Shown here: positions 18,420 to 25,826 of the stretch, piece by piece
How positions within the stretch are numbered: position 1 is the stretch's first letter
Layout of the letters: every line of letters begins with the position of its first letter
Assembly: GCA_016875165.1 (NCBI GenBank)
Contig: VGSF01000036.1
Span: 1 to 40,620 of the forward strand
DNA: 40,620 nt
Reading direction: 5' to 3'
DNA from: Deltaproteobacteria bacterium
GTDB taxonomy: Bacteria; Desulfobacterota; SM23-61
The notes under the pieces: generated by a model
Told to the model about the DNA's origin: nothing
Databases searched by the model: none
Seen by the model: only the letters and a program-made list of their open reading frames with translations
Translations under genes and position numbers: made by a program

Positions 18420-18527
18420 CAAATTTGGGACGGCAAAGTAAAAAGCTCTCCCGCGCCCCGCGGGACAGGGCGGGCCATCTTTTTCCCAGCGGGGCAGAAG
18501 GACTTTTTGCCAAGCCATCAAATTTCA
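18420..18527. repeat. Divergent relative of the CTCGTAAAAAGTC element
   Basis: The right end GACTTTTTGCCAAGCCATCA (18501-18520) matches the right end of copy A at 18 of 21 positions. The left side (AAATTTGGGACGGCAAAGTA region) is a poor inverted partner. I read this as an old degraded copy. The surrounding 18140-18419 shows nothing recognisable. Confidence 0.4.
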
Positions 18528-18582
18528 TTTTAGGCAAACGTGAATAACTTAGCACATTTTTTCGATCTAGGCCTAATTCTAA

Positions 18583-18768
18583 TACTGATGATCTCGTAAA
18601 AAGTCGTCACTCCGGCCTGCCTGTGCCTGGCAGACAGGTGAAAACCGGAGTCCAGAGAACTTATAGCTATTTGAAAGAACTGGATTCCGGCTGCAGTTTA
18701 TCCCGATGAAAATCGGGGCCGGAATGACAGAAAGACGCATTTTCAAACTTTTTACGAATTCATCAATA
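18583..18768. repeat. Dispersed inverted-repeat element, copy C
   Basis: Full-length sister of copy B (2641-2822) in the opposite orientation. The left part from CTCGTAAAAAGTCGTCA to GAAAACCGGAGTCC is an exact 61-nt reverse complement of the right part of B. The right part ends TTTTTACGAATTCATCAATA. Space 18769-18978 has no supported gene. Confidence 0.8.
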
Positions 18769-18978
18769 CTGGCTTTCTAAAAACTTGCCCTCTTTGACGG
18801 CGCCAAGGCTTCAGCGTGAGCTAAGCCCAACGCCCGCGACTTTGAAGGCGGGGTAAAGAAGCGCCGCTCAGGGTTGATCCTGAGCCAGCCCACTCCTTCA
18901 GGTCGAGGAGTCGAAGGGTTGACATTTTTGAAGAATAAATGATAATCTTGGCCTGTTCGCGACCGAGGAGGGAAGCCT

Positions 18979-19296
18979 ATGCCAGAGGCTAATTTCATGT
19001 CATTCCCTTCGAACCAAGTTGACGAAAACCCAGGCTGTAGGCCTGGTGGGGCTATTCCAAAACCGAAACTCCCGGAACGCCTTCACAAAGCCCTGCGCTC
19101 CCGCCATTCTTTTGTTACCAATCTGCTTGAAGATGGATATGACATTCAAGGCATCCAGGAACTTTTGGGCCATAGCGCCGTGAAAACGAAGATGATCTAT
19201 ACCCATGTTCTTAACCGTGGCCCGGCCGGGGTTCGAAGGCATGTGGAGGGGCCTGTTATTCTCCTTAGCGAGCAAGGGGGAGACCCACAAGATTAA
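18979..19296 (+). pseudogene. Integron-integrase-like tyrosine recombinase remnant (C-terminal part)
   Basis: The 105-codon frame carries the end of a tyrosine recombinase: [19 protein letters not shown], then [20 protein letters not shown] with the catalytic-type Tyr, then [24 protein letters not shown] is typical of integron integrases (IntI) rather than XerC/D (family knowledge). The N-terminal half is absent. The usual HTLRHSF box is replaced by [10 protein letters not shown], as if about 20 residues upstream of it had been deleted. The protein is most likely inactive. An attC-like site lies 3 kb downstream. Confidence 0.7.
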
Positions 19297-19313
19297 TGGA
19301 GGGATAAATAAAT

Positions 19314-19580
19314 ATGACGAAGATTGAAGAAATTGAACATGCCGTTGATTTGCTTCCGATTGAGGAATACCCACAGTTTCACAAGTGGTTCCTCGAGCGG
19401 GATTGGTCGGCGTGGGACCTCCAGATAGAGGCCGATTCAGCGGCGGGGAAGCTCGACTTTCTTCTCAAGGAAGCCGGTGGAGAAAAGAAGCTAGGAAGGC
19501 TAAAGGACCTGTTAAACATCGCCCGACAAGGCGTTTCTGGAATTGCTATTCTGCACTCCCAGATCAGATTCGCCAACTAG
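19314..19580 (+). pseudogene. Antitoxin-like small protein with run-on C-terminus
   Basis: The first ~66 residues (MTKIEEIEHAVDLLPIEEYP; FLERDWSAWDLQIEADSAAG; KLDFLLKEAG..RLKDL) resemble the small acidic antitoxins paired with RelE/ParE-type toxins. Relatives usually stop after the KLKDL-like end, overlapping the toxin ATG. Here the expected TGA position reads TTA (about 19512) and the frame runs on another 20 codons through toxin DNA. A GGAGGG ribosome site is present. The N-terminal part could still be made. Family assignment is from memory and moderate. Confidence 0.55.
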
Positions 19581-19771
19581 CGGATAAGTCCTTTGCCTTG
19601 TTAAAGGAAGACTCAAGCCACCCATCCCTACACTTCAAGAAGGTTGGGGGGTTGTGGTCCGCAAGGGTCGGCGCCGCCCACTGAGCGCTGGCTGTGCCGG
19701 ATGGCGATGACCTCGTCTGGGTTTGGATTGGAACCCATGATGAATACGAACGTATGGTTATGGGTCGCTAA
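19511..19771 (+). pseudogene. RelE/ParE-type toxin remnant with lost start and internal stop
   Basis: Reading in one frame from 19511 gives HRPTRRFWNCYSALPDQIRQ, then LADKSFALLKEDSSHPSLHF, then KKVGGLWSARVGAAH. A TGA follows at 19682-19684, and the same frame continues ALAVPDGDDLVWVWIGTHDE and YERMVMGR to TAA at 19769-19771. This is the length and pattern of a small RelE/ParE-superfamily toxin. The first codon is GTT where ATG would be expected. The VGAAH-stop-ALAV junction departs from the expected VGAHYRALAV by a 3-nt gain and a 3-nt loss. It cannot make an intact toxin. Confidence 0.65.
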
Positions 19772-19944
19772 GTGTATCCAGCCGACGCGTCAACTGTGCA
19801 GAATGAGAATGAGCAATGGTAATAAGGAATTACTATTTTCAATATGCGCACTGCTGGTGTTTTACCATTGCCCATTGTTAACGGAAGGGACTAAATAACG
19901 GCGCCTTTGTGGTAGGGCGCTGGGAAAAGATATAGGAGGATATT

Positions 19945-20808
19945 ATGCCTACGGTATTTGTCAACGACATATACCTCTATTACGAGGAAGCAGGCAGGGG
20001 GTTCCCGATCCTTTTTGTGCACGAATTCGGCGGGGACTGGCGAAGCTGGGAGCCGCAGGTGCGTTTCTTTTCCAGCCGCTACCGGGCCATCACTTTCTCG
20101 GCCCGGGGTTATCTTCCTTCCGACGTGCCGGATTCCCCTGCAGCTTACTCTCAGGACTGGCAGGTTGAGGATGTCAAAGGGTTGCTGGATGCCTTGCGAA
20201 TTGACCGAGCTCATATCTGCGGACTTTCCATGGGGAGCTACACTACCCTGCTGTTTGGGTTGAAATACCCCGACCGGTCCTGTTCTCTTGCCATTGCCGG
20301 TTCGGGCTACGGCAGCGGAAAAAGCCGTCAGGAATTTCACCAACGGGTAGCTGAGATGGCTGACCAAATGTTAAAAGACGGGATGAAGGCCATTTCCCAA
20401 GCTTACACTCAGGGGCCGGCACGCGTACAGTTTCAGAACAAAAACCCACGTGGCTGGGAGGAATTTCGCCAGCAATTTGAGGAACATTCGCCCAAGGGTT
20501 CTGCCTACACTTTTCTGGGGGTGCAGCGGCAGCGGCCGTCCGTCACAGATTTAGGTAAACAGCTTAAAAATATGTCTCTACCCGTGTTGATTATGTTGGG
20601 AGACGAAGACGAGCTGGGGATAGAGGGCAGTCTATTCATGAAGCGAAACATCCCCCGCGCCGGGTTGGAGATTTTTCCCCGCAGCGGTCATACATTGAAT
20701 CTGGAAGAGCCGGAGCGCTTCAATTCCTCTCTGTTAAACTTCATTACCGCAGTGGATGCAGGCCGCTGGGAAGCACGCGATCCCCGCAGTCTCGTCGGGT
20801 TGATGTAA
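19945..20808 (+). CDS. Alpha/beta-fold hydrolase
   Basis: A 287-aa alpha/beta hydrolase fold protein. The catalytic triad is visible: nucleophile Ser95 in GLSMGS, acid Asp220 or Asp222 in LGDEDELG, and His249 in RSGHTLN. The oxyanion region is FVHEFGGDW (about 24-32). It has no signal peptide, so it is cytoplasmic. A strong ATAGGAGGATATT ribosome site precedes the ATG. It stands alone between decayed genes, so context does not reveal the substrate. Relatives include esterases, C-C hydrolases and enol-lactonases. Confidence 0.88.
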   Translation: MPTVFVNDIYLYYEEAGRGFPILFVHEFGGDWRSWEPQVRFFSSRYRAITFSARGYLPSDVPDSPAAYSQDWQVEDVKGLLDALRIDRAHICGLSMGSYTTLLFGLKYPDRSCSLAIAGSGYGSGKSRQEFHQRVAEMADQMLKDGMKAISQAYTQGPARVQFQNKNPRGWEEFRQQFEEHSPKGSAYTFLGVQRQRPSVTDLGKQLKNMSLPVLIMLGDEDELGIEGSLFMKRNIPRAGLEIFPRSGHTLNLEEPERFNSSLLNFITAVDAGRWEARDPRSLVGLM

Positions 20809-20893
20809 TGCCCTAAAACAGGCTTATCCTTTTAGGCTGTCTGATCGTCGGGGCATAAGGCCTTAAGGATTTTGTAAATGGGTGACACCCGAG

Positions 20894-21111
20894 GCTCTTG
20901 CAAAAGTGCCATAGATTTTTCCATGTCGGGTTCGATCCCGCGAGACGCGAGGTGAATTTCGCTCGGCCGGGTAAAATTCTCCCTGACCCCTTTTTGAAAA
21001 GGGTGGTTGGGGATATTTGAAATGACAGTTGCAGAAAATAAAGTTGGTTAGTCATTGTGAGTTACGCCTTGGCGTGATGCGGCAACCTGGTTTTAAGAGT
21101 TTTGCAAGAGC
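20894..21111. repeat. 218-bp element bounded by GCTCTTGCAAAA inverted repeats
   Basis: The perfect 12-bp inverted ends are GCTCTTGCAAAA (20894-20905) and TTTTGCAAGAGC (21100-21111). Beyond a short interruption they are extended by GGGTGA on the left and TCACCC on the right. No target duplication or coding frame is seen, so it may be a non-autonomous element or a long-range palindrome. The remaining part of 20809-21300 is otherwise blank. Confidence 0.55.
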
Positions 21112-21300
21112 TTCACCCTATACACCTTTTCCCCCAATCCCATAATTCCTGTTCCCCGCTTGCGAAATGGGGTCAACAGAAATAAAGTATTCCTTGATTA
21201 AATAGTTTTCCAAAAGTTTTAGCATCAAGGTTTCAATTCTTTAATACCATTGCCTCATGGCCCCAAAAAAAACCATGAAGTATTGCGATAAAGATGAAAG

Positions 21301-21639
21301 CTAAGATTTGCGCATGATTTGCCCAGACCAGAGGTCCTCTAAAAATACTCTCCACGGCAGGATTTCGATTTTTCCGGTTACGATTCGAGGCTTCGGGTCG
21401 CAAGTTACTAAAATTCGGCGTCGAGTTTTGTATTCTTCACTGAAAGCGATAAGGCCTTTCCCATAAGGGGTTGGGCAAGAGTTGTCCCCTTTACTTCTAC
21501 GGCAACTTCGTGGCCTCCCAGGACAAAATCCACCTTCGAATTCGGGGGACACATCACTAATTTGATTCTGCTGCAAAACCTCCCATTTTTGAGATTTGAT
21601 GAAAAGGGGTTCAAAACTCTTCGCTTTAAAATCGCGCAT
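21301..21639 (-). pseudogene. Frameshifted C-terminal remnant of a DUF4143-type AAA ATPase
   Basis: Two minus-strand frames together resemble the C-terminal domain of AAA ATPases with DUF4143. One frame reads SKVDFVLGGHEVAVEVKGTT (about 21545-21480). The other continues GLIAFSEEYKTRRRILVTCD and EILPWRVFLEDLWSGQI (about 21460-21305). A frameshift near 21460-21480 joins them. The nuclease-like D...E-x-K pattern of the DUF4143 tail is visible (DFVLG...EVAVEVKG). The whole ATPase domain is missing. The assignment is from family memory. Confidence 0.6.
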
Positions 21640-21814
21640 AAACCATCTTTATTTTTCGCGAGGGTGTTTTGATGGTATTTTTCATGGTGAATTTTCGAGC
21701 CAAGGGGTTTGGCAGCAGAAGCAATTCGTTAAGCTCCATTTCCGGTAGAAAAAAAGCGGTCTTCCCGGAGATTCTCATCTTATGATATGATAGACGGGGA
21801 GGAGGAAAAAGGAA

Positions 21815-22099
21815 ATGAGAAAAATCTCTGAGGTCAAGCTATTGCATGGGTATCGCCTGGAATTGGTCTTTGATGATGGAACACGAGGGGTGGTGGATCT
21901 TTCCGGCTTAGTCGGTATAGGCGTTTTCGCCATTTGGCGCGACCGTCGTATTTTTGAGCAGGTTCGGATCGGTTCATTCGGCGAACTTATGTGGGGCGAC
22001 CAAATTGATCTTTGCCCAGATGCCTTGTATCTTAAAGCAACGGGCAAGAAACCGGAAGACATTTTCCCCGCCTTGCTCTGTGAGTCTGCCCATGCCTGA
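21815..22099 (+). CDS. DUF2442 protein
   Basis: A 94-aa protein. It has the DUF2442 pattern: RKISEVKLLHGYRLELVFDD, then GTRGVVDLSGL, IGSFGELMWGDQIDLCPDAL and YLKATG. An excellent GGAGGAGG ribosome site precedes the ATG. Its TGA overlaps the start of the DUF4160 gene by 8 nt (ATGCCTGA), implying translational coupling. DUF2442 and DUF4160 pairs are common on mobile DNA and are suspected toxin-antitoxin-like modules; the biochemical role is unknown. Confidence 0.85.
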   Translation: MRKISEVKLLHGYRLELVFDDGTRGVVDLSGLVGIGVFAIWRDRRIFEQVRIGSFGELMWGDQIDLCPDALYLKATGKKPEDIFPALLCESAHA

Positions 22100-22352
22100 G
22101 ATAAGCCGCTTCTTCGGCATTGTCATCAAGATGTTCTTTGATGATCACAATCCCCCCCATTTCCATGCAGAGTATAGCGGCAACTTTGCTCTGATCGACA
22201 TCCGCAACCTGTCTATCTTCTCTGGTTACTTGCCGCCTCGCGCGATGGGACTGGTGATCGAGTGGGCAACAATACATCACGAGGAGCTCTTCGCTGACTG
22301 GGAGAGGGCGCGGGATCAGCAGGAACTGCATAAGATTGCCCCGCTCGAATAG
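22092..22352 (+). CDS. DUF4160 protein
   Basis: An 86-aa protein. Its signature MFFDDHNPPHFHAEYSGNFA is followed by ALIDIRNLSIFSGYLPPRA and the helical end WATIHHEELFADWERARDQQ, all typical of DUF4160. The ATG at 22092 overlaps the DUF2442 stop; longer in-frame extensions would run through that gene. The partner order here is DUF2442 first. An attC-like sequence begins right after the stop, as in integron cassettes. Function is unknown. Confidence 0.85.
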   Translation: MPEISRFFGIVIKMFFDDHNPPHFHAEYSGNFALIDIRNLSIFSGYLPPRAMGLVIEWATIHHEELFADWERARDQQELHKIAPLE

Positions 22353-22426
22353 GTCCAGCCAACATGGAGCTCCAGCCGCCCGTCCCCAGCTCCGGCGGGT
22401 CCGTTGGTTGAGCTTAGACGTTAGGT
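22353..22426 (+). other. Candidate attC-like integron recombination site
   Basis: The site begins immediately after the DUF4160 stop codon. It ends TTGAGCTTAGACGTTAGGT, whose GTTAGGT (22420-22426) fits the GTTRRRY core. The left side GCCAACATGGAGCTCCAG is imperfectly complementary to the right arm (AAC/GTT, AGCTC/GAGCT), as attC arms are. The left core deviates from RYYYAAC. Support comes from the position and from the integrase remnant upstream. Space 22427-22581 is otherwise blank. Confidence 0.4.
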
Positions 22427-22581
22427 TTAGGTGATTTCTCGTAAATAGGGGACGGAGGTTCTAAAGGATTTTTTCGGTTTTTTTCAATCGCCATCTTTCT
22501 GAACCATAGCCAAATTCGAATTACCCTTCCGGCAAGCGAGCCCGGAAGTTAAATTCTTAAGATGATAAAGGAGGGGGATTA

Positions 22582-22824
22582 ATGACTGTTCAGGATGTTC
22601 GGGATGTCTTACTCTGGTGTCTGATCATCAATGTTGGATTGTTGCTGTGGTGGTTTCTGGTGTTTTCATTGGCCCATGACTGGGTCTATAGAATCCATGG
22701 CAGGTGGTTTACCCTTTCAGAGGAGAGGTTCGATGCAATCCATTACCTGGGGATGGCCATATTCAAAATAGCCATATTTATGTTCAACATAGTTCCGTAT
22801 ATTGCCTTGCTAATCGTGGGGTAG
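22582..22824 (+). CDS. Small two-helix membrane protein (DUF6868-like)
   Basis: An 80-aa membrane protein with two hydrophobic segments (about residues 9-30 and 57-78) and the central conserved-looking stretch HDWVYRIHGRWFTLSEERFD. I recognise this pattern as the DUF6868 family, whose function is not known. The AAAGGAGGGGG ribosome site is strong. It lies between the DUF4160 cassette and the regulator, with no evident operon partner. Confidence 0.75.
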   Translation: MTVQDVRDVLLWCLIINVGLLLWWFLVFSLAHDWVYRIHGRWFTLSEERFDAIHYLGMAIFKIAIFMFNIVPYIALLIVG

Positions 22825-22964
22825 GAGATGGGCAGATAGCAAAGGGTTCGACACCGTGCGGGGATTGCCAGGAGAACGGTTTTCTTCCTCTAAGCGATGA
22901 GTACAAATGTAAGGAGAGAACAAAATGGGCAAGAAGTTTATCAATTCTTTTTTTTAAAAAATAT

Positions 22965-23654
22965 CTACGGGAGCTTTCTTTCTCCAATGGATAGCTCTTC
23001 CAATCCGTTCCGATCCAAGATAGTGATTCGTTTTCTTTCTGATTTTATTAACTGCTCCTTCTCCATTCTGGCTAATATCCGCGAGAGGGTCTCTGGTATG
23101 GTCCCTAAAAGACTGGCCAGTTGATTCTTGGATATATCCAGATCTATAAGGCCAGCACCCCCCTTTTTCCGCTCACTGAGCACAAGGATATAGGCGGCCA
23201 GCCTGCCAGGAATCTCCTTGAGGGCCAGGTTTTCCACGAGGGTGGTAAACTTGCGTAAACGACTGGACAACTCTGCCAGCATGTTCAGGGCTAAGGATGG
23301 ATCTTTGCGGATCAAGTTGACAAATTCGGTGCGGGGGAAAAAGAAAGCGCGCGTCTCCTCCAGGGCTTCGGCATTGGCCGGGAAGCGCCTGCCGGTAAAG
23401 ACAGCCACTTCCCCAAAGGGTTCTCCAGGGCCAAAGATGTGCAGGATCTGCTCTTTACCGTCCGGAGAAAGCTTAAAGATTTTCACCCGGCCAGAGATAA
23501 TAATGTAAAGGCCCTCTCCCTCATCTTCCTCGCTAAAGATACTCTGCCCCCGTTTGAATACCTGATCCACCAGGATCATGGCCAGGTCCTCCATCTGCTT
23601 GGGGGCCAGCCCCTGAAATAAGGGAAGGCGGGCGATCTGATCGATGAGCTTCAT
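22965..23654 (-). CDS. Crp/Fnr-family regulator, HcpR-like
   Basis: A 229-aa transcription regulator diverging from hcp. It has an N-terminal cyclic-nucleotide-type sensor domain (about residues 10-125, with FGEVAVFTGRRFPANAEAL), a dimer helix, and a C-terminal winged helix-turn-helix NQLASLLGTIPETLSRILAR. Its recognition helix carries the E-x-x-S-R pattern used by Fnr-type proteins to read TTGA half sites. No cysteine cluster is present. I chose ATG at 23654 because AAGGA lies 6 nt upstream; ATG at 23681 would add nine residues. The palindrome TTGACTTAAGTCAA lies 33 nt upstream of its start, so autoregulation is likely. In sulfate reducers HcpR proteins control hcp in response to nitrosative stress. 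Confidence 0.85.
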   Translation of the reverse strand: MKLIDQIARLPLFQGLAPKQMEDLAMILVDQVFKRGQSIFSEEDEGEGLYIIISGRVKIFKLSPDGKEQILHIFGPGEPFGEVAVFTGRRFPANAEALEETRAFFFPRTEFVNLIRKDPSLALNMLAELSSRLRKFTTLVENLALKEIPGRLAAYILVLSERKKGGAGLIDLDISKNQLASLLGTIPETLSRILARMEKEQLIKSERKRITILDRNGLEELSIGERKLP

Positions 23655-23687
23655 CGCAAGTCCTTGGAGAGGAAATATCATTTTCTT

Positions 23688-23701
23688 TTGACTTAAGTCA
23701 A
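23688..23701. promoter_or_regulatory. Predicted HcpR-type operator before the regulator gene
   Basis: Perfect 14-bp palindrome TTGACTTAAGTCAA (5-4-5 Fnr-type geometry) 33 nt upstream of the regulator start. It differs by one base from the site before hcp at 23909-23922. Confidence 0.75.
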
Positions 23702-23734
23702 GGGATATCGAAAAAAAATAAATAGGATTAAAAT

Positions 23735-23872
23735 AAGATGGCCTCGTAAAAAGTCGTCACTCCGGTGAAAACCGGGGTCCAGATGTTTGATAAATCCTTT
23801 AAATAACTGGATTCCGGCTTTCGCCGGAATGACGGGGAAAGGGGCTTTCGGATTTTTTACGAGTTCATCAAA
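23735..23872. repeat. Dispersed inverted-repeat element, copy D
   Basis: It starts GATGGCCTCGTAAAAAGTCG and ends TTTTTTACGAGTTCATCAAA. The interior is shortened to CACTCCGGTGAAAACCGG and GGATTCCGGCTTTCGCCGGA arms. It lies in the divergent control region between the regulator and hcp, exactly between the two operator palindromes. Confidence 0.78.
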
Positions 23873-23908
23873 TAAGGAAAGGGGTTAAAACGAAAAAAAC
23901 AGTAAATC

Positions 23909-23922
23909 TTGACTTGAGTCAA
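23909..23922. promoter_or_regulatory. Predicted HcpR-type operator before hcp
   Basis: TTGACTTGAGTCAA, 106 nt upstream of the hcp start. The half sites TTGAC/GTCAA are perfect. A sister site with the same half sites lies before the regulator gene (23688-23701). Confidence 0.78.
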
Positions 23923-24028
23923 GGATTCCCTCACTTTTTTAAGATATTATGCAAGAAAGGTTGGCGGAAAAGACATAAAAGCCGATTTCAGCAATTATTT
24001 CAACCCAAACAGAAAGGAGAAAGAAGAG

Positions 24029-25672
24029 ATGGAAAAATTGAGTATGTTCTGTTATCAGTGCGAACAGACGGCCAAGGGTGAAGGATGCACAAAAGTGGGG
24101 ATTTGCGGCTTAGAGCCGGAGGTAGCCGCCCTCCAGGATCTTCTGGTATATGCCCTCAAGGGATTATCTCTCATTGCTCTGGAAGGGCGGAAAGTCGGAG
24201 TGATTGACCGGGAGAAAGATGTGTTCACGGTGAAAGCGCTTTTTTCCACGCTTACCAACGTCGATTTTGACCCGGAGCGTTTCGTCCAGTTGATCCGCTG
24301 TTGTGTCGAGGCGAGGGAGAGTCTGAAAGACAAAGTTAAAAAAAGCGGGGCTAAGGCGAATTTCTCGGAAGGCCCGGCGACCTTCCAGCCTGCGGCCACG
24401 CTTGATGGTCTAATCACTCAGGCGCAGGGGGTTGGTTTGAAATCCGACCCTACGCTCAACCCGGATATTCTTTCCCTGCAGCATACGCTGCTCTTCGGAA
24501 TTAAGGGTATTGCTGCTTATGCCGATCACGCTCAAATTCTGGGGCAGGAAGATGATGCGGTCTATGCTTTTGTCTATGAAGGCCTGGCTGCTACATTGAG
24601 AAAAGATTTGAGCCTGGATGATTGGATTAAGTTGGTCCTCAAATGCGGAGAAATTAACCTGCGGACCATGGAGCTTCTTGATGCGGGCAATACCGGAACC
24701 TATGGCCATCCCGTTCCCACCAAGGTTCCCCTCGGAGCTAAAAAAGGGAAAGCCATATTGGTTTCCGGACACGACCTCAAAGACCTGGAAGAACTCCTCA
24801 AACAGACCGAAGGCAAAGGCGTTTATGTATATACCCATGGGGAAATGCTCCCGGCCCATGGCTACCCGGGGTTGAAGAAGTACGCGCATTTTTATGGACA
24901 TTACGGGACAGCCTGGCAGAACCAGGCTAAAGAGTTCGCCGAATTCCCCGGGGCCATCCTGATGACCACCAACTGCCTGCAAAAGCCCAGGGATTCTTAC
25001 AGGCAAAATATTTTTACCAGTGGGGTTGTGGGGTGGCCGGGCATTCCCCATATATCCGGGGGGAATTTTGCTCCGGTGATTGAGAGGGCCCTGGCCCTGG
25101 CCGGCTTCTCGGCCGATACCAATGGCCGGTCGGTCATGGTCGGGTTTGCCCGAAATACTATCCTGGGGGTTGCCGGCAAGGTAATCGAAGCGGTCAAAAG
25201 CAAAGCCATCCGCCATTTCTTCCTGGTAGCCGGATGCGACGGCGCCAAACCGGGCCGGAATTATTATACCGAGTTTGTGGAAAAACTGCCCAAAGATACC
25301 GTGGTGTTGACTTTAGCCTGCGGCAAGTTCCGCTTCTTCGACAAAGACCTCGGGGACATCGGGGGCATTCCCAGGCTGCTGGATGCGGGCCAGTGCAACG
25401 ATGCCTACTCGGCCATTCAGATTGCTGTGGCTCTGTCCAAGGCCTTCAACGTCGGAGTGAATGAGCTTCCCCTGTCCATGATTCTTTCCTGGTATGAGCA
25501 GAAAGCGGTATCCATCTTACTTACGCTTTTATACCTGGGAATCAAAAATATCCGGCTGGGGCCGAGCCTGCCGGCATTCATTTCGCCGGCTGTTCTCGAC
25601 ACCCTGGTTAAAACCTTCGATATTAAGCCGATCAGCACGCCTGATGCGGACCTAAAGGCTATTTTGGGGTAA
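24029..25672 (+). CDS. hcp: Hydroxylamine reductase / hybrid cluster protein
   Basis: Cytoplasmic iron-sulfur protein with a [4Fe-4S] cluster and a hybrid 4Fe-2S-2O cluster. It reduces hydroxylamine in vitro and is now seen mainly as a nitric oxide reductase or trans-nitrosylation enzyme. The N-terminal motif is C8-x2-C11-x8-C20-x5-C26 (FCYQCEQTAKGEGCTKVGIC). Hybrid-cluster ligands lie in the C-terminal half, for example TTNCLQ, VAGCDGAKPGRNYYTEF, LACGKFRF and DAGQCNDAYSAI. Length of 547 aa is normal. Ribosome site GAAAGGAGAAAGAAG. It is the first gene of a forward cluster with HD, Fe-S and hemerythrin genes, and has an HcpR-type operator upstream. No hcr reductase is next to it. Confidence 0.96.
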   Translation: MEKLSMFCYQCEQTAKGEGCTKVGICGLEPEVAALQDLLVYALKGLSLIALEGRKVGVIDREKDVFTVKALFSTLTNVDFDPERFVQLIRCCVEARESLKDKVKKSGAKANFSEGPATFQPAATLDGLITQAQGVGLKSDPTLNPDILSLQHTLLFGIKGIAAYADHAQILGQEDDAVYAFVYEGLAATLRKDLSLDDWIKLVLKCGEINLRTMELLDAGNTGTYGHPVPTKVPLGAKKGKAILVSGHDLKDLEELLKQTEGKGVYVYTHGEMLPAHGYPGLKKYAHFYGHYGTAWQNQAKEFAEFPGAILMTTNCLQKPRDSYRQNIFTSGVVGWPGIPHISGGNFAPVIERALALAGFSADTNGRSVMVGFARNTILGVAGKVIEAVKSKAIRHFFLVAGCDGAKPGRNYYTEFVEKLPKDTVVLTLACGKFRFFDKDLGDIGGIPRLLDAGQCNDAYSAIQIAVALSKAFNVGVNELPLSMILSWYEQKAVSILLTLLYLGIKNIRLGPSLPAFISPAVLDTLVKTFDIKPISTPDADLKAILG

Positions 25673-25677
25673 AGCAA

Positions 25678-25809
25678 TTCACCGCAGAGATCGCGGAGGG
25701 CGCAGAGAATAGTATTTCGATAAAGAAGCAAAAAGAAAAAAATCATGACCAAACTTTCAGGGTTTTTCTTTTAAAGACCTCTGTGTTCTCTGCGTGCTCT
25801 GCGGTGAAT
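25678..25809. repeat. CCGCAGAG inverted-repeat element
   Basis: The left arm TTCACCGCAGAGATCGCGGA (25678 onward) is mirrored by the right arm ending CTCTGCGGTGAA (to 25809), with further CGCAGAG units inside. It fills the gap between hcp and the HD-domain gene. The same family recurs at 26548-26680. Confidence 0.78.
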
Positions 25810-25826
25810 AAAATTAGGAGGAAAAA

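Noticed and set aside
20811..20836. CCTAAAA/TTTTAGG hairpin after the alpha/beta hydrolase as terminator
   Set aside because: The stem is only 7 bp and A/T-rich with no U-tract; support is too weak for a feature.
24410..25216. 268-codon minus-strand frame opposite hcp
   Set aside because: The hcp gene is certain from its cysteine motifs and length; the antisense product resembles nothing.
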